This document shows, one piece after another, positions 56,409 through 64,000 of a stretch of 64,000 nucleotides of DNA. Source of the DNA: Marinifilum fragile JCM 15579 (GTDB lineage: Bacteria > Bacteroidota > Bacteroidia > Bacteroidales > Marinifilaceae). The notes below the pieces were generated by a model that made no database searches, was not told where the DNA came from, and worked only from the letters and a program-made list of their open reading frames with translations. Each line of letters begins with the position of its first letter. Position 1 is the stretch's first letter. The stretch is taken from contig NZ_BAZX01000004.1 in assembly GCF_001310955.1 (NCBI RefSeq), positions 124,001 to 188,000 of the forward strand, in the 5' to 3' direction. A program made the translations under genes and the position numbers.

Positions 56409-56908
56409 ACATCATTTTAAAAAATATCATCCGATTTGTTGTTCTTGTATTAATTCAGGTTGCAATCTTAAACAACATACAGGTAAGTGGATTTGTGAAT
56501 CCTTACATGTATATTCTGTTTATCTTACTATTACCATTTGAAATACCCAATTGGTTGCTATTGGTACTTTCTTTTTTTCTGGGATTTAGTATTGATGTTT
56601 TCAGCGGAACAGTTGGAATGCATGCTTCAGCCTGTGTTTTTATGGCCTATGTTCGACCTTATGTCTTGAATTATTTATCGCTTCGTGATGGTTATGAAGT
56701 GGGAACTTATCCTGGTATTGCACATTTTGGTTTTGCCTGGTTCTTTAAGTATTCATTAACTTTAATTGTAGCTCATCACAGCTTCTTATTCGTTGTTGAA
56801 GCATTTTCATTTACTAATTTTAGTGAAACCATTATGCGTATAATTTTTAGTGCATTTTTCACTTTAACCTTAATAATTACCTCACAGTTTTTGATGTTTA
56901 AAAAATAG
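56405..56908 (+). CDS. mreD: Rod shape-determining protein MreD
   Basis: MreD is a small membrane protein with about five segments (FVVLVLIQVAILNNI; YMYILFILLLPFEI; NWLLLVLSFFLGFSIDVFSG). 167 residues, poorly conserved in sequence across phyla; the position between mreC and mrdA decides the call. Starts in the last codons of mreC. Confidence 0.9.
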   Translation: MNIILKNIIRFVVLVLIQVAILNNIQVSGFVNPYMYILFILLLPFEIPNWLLLVLSFFLGFSIDVFSGTVGMHASACVFMAYVRPYVLNYLSLRDGYEVGTYPGIAHFGFAWFFKYSLTLIVAHHSFLFVVEAFSFTNFSETIMRIIFSAFFTLTLIITSQFLMFKK

Positions 56909-56924
56909 ATCAATCTTATATCAA

Positions 56925-58766
56925 ATGAATAATTTCTCGAATAGAATATATGTAATAGGAGGAATCTTTGTTTTGGTTGTTCTGATTTTTATGATCAAAC
57001 TTTTTAATCTGCAAATTGTAGATGATTCCTATAAATTGTCAGCAGAAAATAACTCTCAACGACAGGTAACTCAATATCCTGCTCGGGGATTGATTTATGA
57101 TCGAAATGGGGCGCTTCTGGTTTATAATCAAGCAGTTTATGATGTAATGATTATTCCCAGACAAGTGAAAGTTTTCGATACTCTTGATTTTTGTGTTCTT
57201 CTAGGGATAGAGAAATTAGATGCTATTAAAAGGTTAGAAAAGGCTAAGAACTATTCCTACCGTAGGGCATCCGTTTTTTTGAAGCAGCTTTCTTCAGAGC
57301 AATATGCTGTATTACAGGAAAAGCTTTATAAATTCCCAGGATTCTTTGTTCAACCACGTACACTGCGTAAGTATCCCCGTCAAAGTGCGGCACACGCTTT
57401 GGGATATCTTAATGAGGTAAATAATAAGGAAATAAATGCAGATCCATACTACAGCCAAGGAGACTATATTGGTAAAAGTGGTATAGAGTTAACCTATGAG
57501 AAAGAACTGCGTGGTGAGAAAGGTAAAAAGATCTATTGGGTAGATGTTTACAACAGGATAAAAGGTTCTTACAGGGATGGAAAGTTCGATAAGTCACCTG
57601 TGTCAGGAAAAGATTTGGTATCTACTCTGGATATTGAACTGCAGGAGTATGGAGAGCTCCTAATGCAGAACAAAAAGGGAGGTATAGTAGCACTGGAGCC
57701 TTCAACCGGGGAAATCTTAGCCAAAATATCTAGTCCAGGTTACGATCCGGAGATGTTGGTTGGTAGGGTTATGAGTAAAAATTACAGGGCATTGGTACAA
57801 AATGACAGTTTAAAACCTTTGTTTGATAGAACATTGATGGCTCAATATCCACCAGGATCTATTTTTAAAATGGTTAATGCTTTAATTGGATTACAAGAAA
57901 ATGTAATAAATCCTTTTACCCGATTTGAATGTCATAGTGGTTATCATGTAGGATCATTTACTATGGGATGTCATGCCCATGTTTCACCTTTAGATTTGCG
58001 TCAATCTATTATGCACTCCTGTAATGCATATTATGCAAATACCTTCCGTTATATTGTAGAATCTCCAAAATTTGGTTCAGTAAATAATGGCTACGATGTT
58101 TGGCGAAATCATGTGATGTCTTTTGGGTTAGGAGAACGTTTGGGAGCGGATTTACCAAATGAATTTAGGGGTGGAATACCAACTTTAAAATATTATCAAA
58201 AGAAGTATAGGAGAAAAAATTTACGCGCTCTTAATATGATTTCCATTTCGATTGGACAAGGCGAGTTGTTGATTACTCCTTTACAGATGGCAAATATGTG
58301 TGCTGCAATTGCCAATAGAGGCCATTATTATACTCCACACATTATTAAATCAGTAGGTAAAGAAAAGGGGATTGATGAAAAATTTACTGTCAAACATGAA
58401 ACTAGTATTGATCCTTCTTATTTTCCTTCAGTAATTGATGGTATGGAGATGGTTGTGACAGGAGGAGCAGGTAGTACGGGAAGTCTCGCTGCAATACCGG
58501 GTATTCGTGTGTGTGGTAAAACAGGAACCGTTCAAAACTCTCATGGTGATGATCATTCGGTATTCGTTGCTTTTGCACCACGAGAAAATCCAAAAATTGC
58601 CATTTTGGTTTATGTAGAAAATGGGGTATGGGGTTCACGATATGGTGCGCCAATTGCAGGTTTGATGATTGAAAAATATATAAGAGGAGAAATTTCTGAT
58701 AGCAAAAAGTGGATTGAAAAAAGAATGATTGAAGCTGATTTGATTAACCAATCAGAAAAAGAGTAG
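56925..58766 (+). CDS. mrdA: Penicillin-binding protein 2 (elongation transpeptidase)
   Basis: PBP2 cross-links peptidoglycan for cell elongation. Membrane anchor at residues about 8-27, PBP dimerisation domain (about 45-210), transpeptidase domain with SxxK in PPGSIFKM (near residue 310), SxN in HSCNAYY and KTG in CGKTGT. 613 residues. The third motif is followed by HSVFVAFAP. It works with RodA, encoded next. Confidence 0.95.
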   Translation: MNNFSNRIYVIGGIFVLVVLIFMIKLFNLQIVDDSYKLSAENNSQRQVTQYPARGLIYDRNGALLVYNQAVYDVMIIPRQVKVFDTLDFCVLLGIEKLDAIKRLEKAKNYSYRRASVFLKQLSSEQYAVLQEKLYKFPGFFVQPRTLRKYPRQSAAHALGYLNEVNNKEINADPYYSQGDYIGKSGIELTYEKELRGEKGKKIYWVDVYNRIKGSYRDGKFDKSPVSGKDLVSTLDIELQEYGELLMQNKKGGIVALEPSTGEILAKISSPGYDPEMLVGRVMSKNYRALVQNDSLKPLFDRTLMAQYPPGSIFKMVNALIGLQENVINPFTRFECHSGYHVGSFTMGCHAHVSPLDLRQSIMHSCNAYYANTFRYIVESPKFGSVNNGYDVWRNHVMSFGLGERLGADLPNEFRGGIPTLKYYQKKYRRKNLRALNMISISIGQGELLITPLQMANMCAAIANRGHYYTPHIIKSVGKEKGIDEKFTVKHETSIDPSYFPSVIDGMEMVVTGGAGSTGSLAAIPGIRVCGKTGTVQNSHGDDHSVFVAFAPRENPKIAILVYVENGVWGSRYGAPIAGLMIEKYIRGEISDSKKWIEKRMIEADLINQSEKE

Positions 58767-58798
58767 AAATTGACAATAGAAAAATCACAAAAATAGAT

Positions 58799-60223
58799 AT
58801 GACCAGAAAAGTAAGCTTAATAAAGAATTTAGATTGGTGGACAATTTTGTTGTATGCTTTGCTTGTTTTTTTGGGATGGATTAACATTTACGCAGCTGTT
58901 TATAATGAAGAACATCAAAGTATTTTTGATATCACTCAAAGGTATGGAAAGCAATTGATGTGGATTGGTGCTGCTGCTGTACTTGCTATTGTGATTCTAA
59001 TAGTTGAAAGTAAATTTTATTCCGCTTTTGCGTATCCTACTTATATTTTTATGCTAATTCTTCTCGTGGCTGTTTTGGTACTTGGCCGTGATATTAAAGG
59101 AGCAAAATCTTGGTTCGAATTGGGACCAATCCGCTTTCAGCCAGCTGAGTTTGCAAAATTTGCCACTTGTTTGGCTATTTCTAGGTATGTTACGCAGTAT
59201 AATTTTAAAATTCACAAAATAAAATCGCTCATTACTTCGGCAGTGATTTTATTTGCGCCAATGGCATTAATTGTACTGCAAGGTGATGCAGGATCTGCAT
59301 TGGTATATTCTGTTTTCTTGCTGGTGCTATATCGAGAAGGATTATCGGGGATTGTGTTATTTCTAGCATTTATAGCAGCCTTGTTATTTGTGTTTACCTT
59401 GTTATGGCCAAAGTTCACAGTGCTTTTAATAATAGTTTGTACAAGCCTTATTGTTGCAAAAGCATATGGTTTAAAGTGGCCTGCTTTTGCAAAGGCGATA
59501 TTGTTGCTGTCAGCAGGTTTTGCATTAGTGTGGTTGGTTGTTAAAGGACTGAAAATAGATGTTTCCAATTATCTTATTTTAATTATTTCTTTGGGATTAA
59601 GTGCTGTGCCTTTTTGGGTTTATACCTATAAAAATAAACTGAAAAATGTTGCTTGGACCATTCTAATTGTTTTTGCTAGTATCTTTTATACTTTTTCGGT
59701 TGGATATATCTTTGAAAATATTCTGGAAGTACACCAGCGAACCAGGATCAATGAACTTTTAGGGATTGAATCGGATCCATATGGAGCTGGATACAATGTC
59801 GCCCAATCTAAGATTGCTATTGGATCAGGTGGTTTTTCAGGCAAAGGATTTTTGAATGGTACACAAACTAAATTTAAGTTTGTTCCTGAGCAAAGTACCG
59901 ATTTTATTTTCTGTACTGTTGGGGAAGAATGGGGATTTGTAGGCTCTAGTCTTGTATTGCTTTTATTACTTACCTTGATTTTACGATTGTTATTTTTAGC
60001 TGAACGTCAACGTTCATCGTTTAGTCGTGTTTACGGATATGGCGTAGCCTGTATTTTATTTTTTCACCTAGCCATTAATGTTGGGATGACCATTGGTTTA
60101 GCTCCTGTAATTGGTATTCCTTTACCATTTTTTAGCTACGGAGGTTCGTCACTATGGTCTTTTACCATTTTACTGTTTATTTTCCTTCGTTTGGATGCCA
60201 ACCGTTTGGAGTTGCTACGTTAA
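58799..60223 (+). CDS. rodA: Rod shape-determining protein RodA (peptidoglycan polymerase)
   Basis: RodA is a SEDS glycosyltransferase that polymerises lipid II with PBP2. The sequence shows about ten membrane segments, ELGPIRFQPAEFAKFATCLA near residue 110, FKFVPEQSTDFIFCTVGEEW near residue 360 and IGIPLPFFSYGGSSLWS near the C-terminus. 474 residues, longer than E. coli RodA, as usual in Bacteroidota, with extra segments in the middle. The gene overlaps the convergent acpH by 47 bp. Confidence 0.94.
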   Translation: MTRKVSLIKNLDWWTILLYALLVFLGWINIYAAVYNEEHQSIFDITQRYGKQLMWIGAAAVLAIVILIVESKFYSAFAYPTYIFMLILLVAVLVLGRDIKGAKSWFELGPIRFQPAEFAKFATCLAISRYVTQYNFKIHKIKSLITSAVILFAPMALIVLQGDAGSALVYSVFLLVLYREGLSGIVLFLAFIAALLFVFTLLWPKFTVLLIIVCTSLIVAKAYGLKWPAFAKAILLLSAGFALVWLVVKGLKIDVSNYLILIISLGLSAVPFWVYTYKNKLKNVAWTILIVFASIFYTFSVGYIFENILEVHQRTRINELLGIESDPYGAGYNVAQSKIAIGSGGFSGKGFLNGTQTKFKFVPEQSTDFIFCTVGEEWGFVGSSLVLLLLLTLILRLLFLAERQRSSFSRVYGYGVACILFFHLAINVGMTIGLAPVIGIPLPFFSYGGSSLWSFTILLFIFLRLDANRLELLR

Positions 60224-60800
60224 TATTGTGTTCATTGCTTACATATTTTAATATGTCTTTCATGAATAGTTTGAATTTATTTTCAAAATCCGAGTAGTTA
60301 TCTTCCAGTGATTTAATTGCATAAACTGAATTATCAGGTAAACTGGTCCTTCTGGCCATGATATCAAGAGCTGTTTGCAAGCCATCGATATTTGCATAGC
60401 TTTCCAATCTTCTGCTCTGAATAAGAAAAGGTAGAAACAGTTTAACTTTATTAGGAAGTAACAAGTAGTTTTTTATCAATGCTTCATGAGAATTTGTTAC
60501 AAAATCTTTGATCGGTAATGTGTGATAATCCTGCCAATATTTGGCCAAAAAATGATCAAAAATCAAATCAACAACTACACCAGAATATCTCCTATAGCCT
60601 TCTTTTAACTTTTTTGAGCTATCGAGTACCAAAGGATGCTTATCTGTGAAATGATCAATGTTTCGGTGTAAAATGATTCCTTTTTGGATTTCAGGATGAT
60701 ACTTTTCGTAATTTTTCCCTTTGACATAGTCTCCAATAAAATTTCCAACTCTCACCTTTTCCGAATCGCCAGATAAATACAAATGCGCTAAAAAATTCAT
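60177..60800 (-). CDS. acpH: Acyl carrier protein phosphodiesterase (AcpH-like)
   Basis: AcpH removes the phosphopantetheine group from holo-ACP. HD-like motif ILHRNIDHFTDKHP near residue 48 and DLIFDHFLAKYW near residue 80 fit the family. The start is ATG 60800 (MNFLAHLYLSGDSEKV), not 60815. 207 residues. The C-terminal residues (about 16 codons) overlap rodA on the other strand. Confidence 0.85.
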   Translation of the reverse strand: MNFLAHLYLSGDSEKVRVGNFIGDYVKGKNYEKYHPEIQKGIILHRNIDHFTDKHPLVLDSSKKLKEGYRRYSGVVVDLIFDHFLAKYWQDYHTLPIKDFVTNSHEALIKNYLLLPNKVKLFLPFLIQSRRLESYANIDGLQTALDIMARRTSLPDNSVYAIKSLEDNYSDFENKFKLFMKDILKYVSNEHNINVATPNGWHPNEGK

Positions 60801-61040
60801 GAAACAAAAATACAAAAAAGCAATTTAGTGAATGGATAGCTTGGGTTATAATAGTTTAAATAAATGGTTAACCAAATAAGTTACATGTAATTTTTACCAA
60901 TGTCAAGTTTTTATACGGTGTTAAGCAACACGCAGTAAATAAGTGATTAAAATGCGATAAAATTAGCATAATTCCTTTAAAGTAATAATTTTATAGACTC
61001 ATAAACTTAATGTGAAATTTTAAATAAAGAAGGAGAAATT

Positions 61041-62396
61041 ATGGCTAAAAAAAATGTCATTATTGTTGGTGCTGCGGGTCGTGATTTTCACAACTTCAAC
61101 ACCTATTTCAGAGACAATTCAGAGTACAATGTTGTTGCTTTTACAGCAGCTCAAATTCCTGACATTGATGGAAGAAAATATCCTGCGGAGTTGGCGGGTT
61201 CTTTGTATCCAGATGGAATTCCAATTTACGCAGAGGAAGATCTGCCAAAACTAATAAAGGAGCATTGTATTGATGACTGCGTTTTCTCTTATTCGGATGT
61301 GTCGTATAAGAAAGTTATGAACGTAAGTGCAATTGTTAATGCAGCAGGATCAAATTTTAAGTTATTAGGTCCTGGAGATACAATGATTAAAAGTCATAAG
61401 CCTGTTATTGCGGTTGTTGCAACTCGTACAGGTTGCGGTAAATCTCAAACATCACGTAAAGTTATTGAAGAACTAATGGCAAAAGGATTAAAAGTAATTG
61501 CCATTCGTCACCCAATGCCTTACGGCGATTTGGTAGCCCAAAAGGTTCAACGTTTTGCAACTGTAGAAGACTTGAAAAAGCACAAGTGTACTGTTGAAGA
61601 AATGGAAGAATATGAACCACATGTTACAAGAGGGAATGTAATTTATGCAGGTGTGGATTATGAGGCTATTGTTCGCGCTGCTGAAGAAGATCCTGATGGA
61701 TGTGACGTAATTCTTTGGGATGGTGGAAACAATGATTTTGCATTCTATAAGCCAGATATGACAATTACCGTCGCCGATCCTCATCGCCCTGGAGCTGAAT
61801 TAAGCTATTATCCAGGAGAGGTTAATTTAAGAATGGCAGATGTAGTTGTAATTAATAAGATGGATTCTGCTACTCCTGAGGGAATTCAAGAGGTAAGAGA
61901 AAGTATTGCCTATGCAAATCCTAAAGCACAGGTTGTAGATGGAGCTTCTCCTATTAGTGTTGACGATCCTGAAATGATTCGTGGTAAACGTGTATTAATT
62001 GTAGAAGATGGACCAACTTTAACTCATGGTGAAATGAAGATTGGAGCTGGTACAATTGCAGCACGTAAATTTGGTGCAGCAGAGGAAATTGATGCCCGTC
62101 CATACCTTGTTGGTAAATTAAAAGAGACCTATGAAATTTACCCAGGAATTGGGAATACTTTGCCTGCAATGGGGTATTCGGATCAGCAGTTAAAAGATCT
62201 TGAAGCTACTATTAATGCCAGCGATTGCGATACTGTTATTATTGGTACTCCAATAGATTTAAATAGAATCATCAATATTAAGAAGCCAAACACGCGTGTT
62301 TATTATGATTTGGAAGAAATTGGTTATCCAAAAATGTCTCATATTATCAACCAATTTGTAAAAGATTATAATTTAATTCAAGAAACTGTTGAGTGA
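61041..62396 (+). CDS. P-loop GTPase of the cyclic 2,3-diphosphoglycerate synthetase-like family
   Basis: A 451-residue cytosolic protein (COG2403-like). N-terminal NVIIVGAAGRDFHNFNTYFR, a P-loop at VATRTGCGKSQTSR (near residue 130), and VVINKMDSATPEGI for the guanine-like NKxD region near residue 275. Related archaeal proteins make cyclic 2,3-diphosphoglycerate, but the family is wider and function here is not settled. A good AGAAGGAGAA ribosome-binding site lies just before the ATG. Stands alone with a terminator. Confidence 0.82.
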   Translation: MAKKNVIIVGAAGRDFHNFNTYFRDNSEYNVVAFTAAQIPDIDGRKYPAELAGSLYPDGIPIYAEEDLPKLIKEHCIDDCVFSYSDVSYKKVMNVSAIVNAAGSNFKLLGPGDTMIKSHKPVIAVVATRTGCGKSQTSRKVIEELMAKGLKVIAIRHPMPYGDLVAQKVQRFATVEDLKKHKCTVEEMEEYEPHVTRGNVIYAGVDYEAIVRAAEEDPDGCDVILWDGGNNDFAFYKPDMTITVADPHRPGAELSYYPGEVNLRMADVVVINKMDSATPEGIQEVRESIAYANPKAQVVDGASPISVDDPEMIRGKRVLIVEDGPTLTHGEMKIGAGTIAARKFGAAEEIDARPYLVGKLKETYEIYPGIGNTLPAMGYSDQQLKDLEATINASDCDTVIIGTPIDLNRIINIKKPNTRVYYDLEEIGYPKMSHIINQFVKDYNLIQETVE

Positions 62397-62421
62397 TTAT
62401 ATAATTGATTAAAGGTGATGA

Positions 62422-62452
62422 AAGAGGAGCAGATTTTTTTTCTGTTCCTCTT
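62422..62452 (+). terminator. Terminator after the GTPase gene
   Basis: AAGAGGAGCAGA-TTTTTTT-TCTGTTCCTCTT, with TATGTTTTTGG after it. Confidence 0.7.
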
Positions 62453-62616
62453 ATGTTTTTGGATTATAACTGTTAGCTTAAATTGTTTAAAATATATGCT
62501 TTAAATTAGTTCTGTTAATAATAACCTTTTTAAGGAATTAGAGTATAAAAGCTATTGTGTCCTATTTTATAAGCAATAAAAGACATTACTAAAAACTACT
62601 ATCTGAATTATTATCT

Positions 62617-64000
62617 ATGAACGACTCTATTCTTCTTGGACTCGTGCAAAATGCAGCTATATTATTAAGTTTTAGTATTTTTTGCGAGTATATGTGGGTA
62701 AATAAAACCAAATTATCCCCTCTATATCGTCAAGTTCTTTTTGGTGGTATTATTGGATCTATTGGTATCATTCTAATGATGACATCATGGAAGGGATCTG
62801 CGGGAATTGTTTTTGATACCAGGTCTATTATTCTTTCAATATCAGGATTATTTTTTGGTGCAATACCAACAGTTATTGCTATGCTTATTACCAGTACCTA
62901 TAGATTTTTTATGGGAGGAGATGGTATAATAATGGGAATAGCAGTAATAATTTGTTCTGGAACAATAGGGATTTTATGGAGAGAGCTATTAACCCGAGTA
63001 GACCATCAACTTAAATGGGTAGAATTATTACTCATGGGATTGATTGTGCACATTGCAATGTTGTTTTGCACCTTACTTCTTCCTTCCGAAAAAATCTATT
63101 CTACGCTCTCATATCTTGTTCTACCCCTTCTCACAATTTATCCAATTGTAAATATGTTGTTGGGATTGTTTATGCAGCGACAAATGCAAAATGTGAATAA
63201 TAGAACCATCTTATCTTCAACCGAAGAAAAATATTCAAGATTGTATGGGAGTATGTCGGATGCTTATGTTGTTATGGACATAGAGTATAATATACTCGAA
63301 GGTAACAAAGCTTTGCAAGATGTATTAGGGTATTCAGAAAAAGATTTGTTAAGTACAAATTTTAAAAATATAACGCCTCAAAAGTGGATTCATATTGATG
63401 AACAAATAATAAATAATGAAGTTCTAATAAATGGAAGTTCTCAAGTTTATGAAAAGGAATGTATAAAGAAAGATGGATCCATCGCACCCGTTGAATTGAG
63501 AGTTCATTTAATGAAGGATGAACAGGATGAAATCGTGGGTTATTGGGCTATTTTAAGAGATATTAGTATAAGAAAAAATGCTTTAAAGCAGATTGATAAT
63601 GAGAGAGCCAGATTGGAAACGATTTTGGAAACAGTTCCAGAAATGATTTGGTTAAAAAATACAGAAGGGGAATATTTGGCCTGTAATAATAATTTTGCGG
63701 AGTTTATTGGTGTTAAGGAGGAAGAATTAATTGGGAAGTCTGATTTTGAAATTGATATTAATCCTGAAATGGCTGAATTTTATTTTAAGAAAGATTTGGA
63801 AGTAATAAAATCTGCTAATACCATACGATTTGTGAATTGGGCCAAATCAGTTAATACAGATGAGGAGGTTCTTACAGAGACTATAAAAACTCCAATGTAC
63901 GATTCTATTGGCAATGTCACGGGAGTTTTGGGGGTGTCCAGAGATATATCAGAAATTAAAAAGGCTGAAGAAGAACTCAGAAAGGCCAAAGAGAAAGCAG
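62617..64000 (+). CDS. PAS-containing sensor protein with LytS-like membrane domain (5' part only)
   Basis: The frame starts at ATG 62617 (MNDSILLGLVQNAAILLSF) and stays open to the window edge, about 461 codons. Residues about 1-195 hold five to six membrane segments of the 5TM-5TMR_LYT type (GGIIGSIGIILMMTSWKGSA; DTRSIILSISGLFFGAIPT), as in LytS-like kinases. Residues about 205-320 and 330-450 are two PAS domains (YSRLYGSMSDAYVVMDIEYN; LETILETVPEMIWLKNTEGE). The linker before the edge (KKAEEELRKAKEKA) typically leads to a histidine kinase or further PAS domain. Ligand unknown. It may be a hybrid kinase. Confidence 0.85.
   Translation, partial: MNDSILLGLVQNAAILLSFSIFCEYMWVNKTKLSPLYRQVLFGGIIGSIGIILMMTSWKGSAGIVFDTRSIILSISGLFFGAIPTVIAMLITSTYRFFMGGDGIIMGIAVIICSGTIGILWRELLTRVDHQLKWVELLLMGLIVHIAMLFCTLLLPSEKIYSTLSYLVLPLLTIYPIVNMLLGLFMQRQMQNVNNRTILSSTEEKYSRLYGSMSDAYVVMDIEYNILEGNKALQDVLGYSEKDLLSTNFKNITPQKWIHIDEQIINNEVLINGSSQVYEKECIKKDGSIAPVELRVHLMKDEQDEIVGYWAILRDISIRKNALKQIDNERARLETILETVPEMIWLKNTEGEYLACNNNFAEFIGVKEEELIGKSDFEIDINPEMAEFYFKKDLEVIKSANTIRFVNWAKSVNTDEEVLTETIKTPMYDSIGNVTGVLGVSRDISEIKKAEEELRKAKEKA

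Overview
The window is about 36-40% GC by eye and reads as chromosomal DNA of a marine or sediment-type Bacteroidota, most likely a Marinifilaceae/Marinilabiliales-like member of the Bacteroidia. The support is TAnnTTTG-type promoter boxes, DUF5686, DUF4286 and DUF4369-type proteins, the kdsD-tatC-DUF5686-lptB cluster, a periplasmic nitrate reductase module and a ferredoxin-dependent 2-oxoacid oxidoreductase. The genus is an inference. No phage, plasmid, transposase or CRISPR-cas gene was seen.

Region 1 (1-14.6 kb) is anaerobic and redox metabolism. It holds the 3' part of a nap operon (napG-napH-napB-napD), an Lrp/AsnC regulator divergent from a four-subunit 2-oxoacid:ferredoxin oxidoreductase (gamma-delta-alpha-beta) with an aminotransferase, an outer-membrane protein of unknown role, and a molybdopterin oxidoreductase with a fused DmsB-DmsC-like partner and a Cys/Met-type PLP enzyme. 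This part is rich in dispersed palindromes and ends in a 600-bp gene-free region with two unusual phased repeat arrays.

Region 2 (14.5-36.5 kb) is mixed housekeeping: rmuC, lpxH, a TlpA-like lipoprotein, ribF, a membrane pyrophosphatase, a Rieske-like lipoprotein, greA, a HIT protein, ruvC, an EamA exporter, a TPR protein, serS, rpmA-rplU, a bifunctional-nuclease-family protein, a small HTH regulator behind a five-unit 42-bp repeat array, nucleoside transport genes, thyA-folA and a lipoprotein. Region 3 (36.5-50.3 kb) is mainly on the minus strand: clpX, clpP, tig, tRNA-Leu(UAG), lptB, a DUF5686 protein, tatC and kdsD, then recQ (plus strand), a GNAT-like protein and a flippase-like protein. 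Region 4 (50.4-64 kb) has rsmA, mgtE, purH, the cell-shape cluster mreBCD-mrdA-rodA, acpH, a COG2403-type GTPase and the 5' part of a PAS-containing sensor protein with an LytS-like membrane domain.

Six conserved genes (the molybdoenzyme, the Cys/Met PLP enzyme, the pyrophosphatase, recQ, mgtE, purH) are each interrupted by a frameshift. In every case restoring one or two bases in a short homopolymer gives back a full-length family protein. I read these as base-loss errors in the sequence rather than gene decay. The most unusual non-coding structures are the twin 20-21-nt phased arrays at 14.0-14.5 kb, whose core word differs in concert between the arrays, and the exact 42-bp operator-like array at 31.5 kb.
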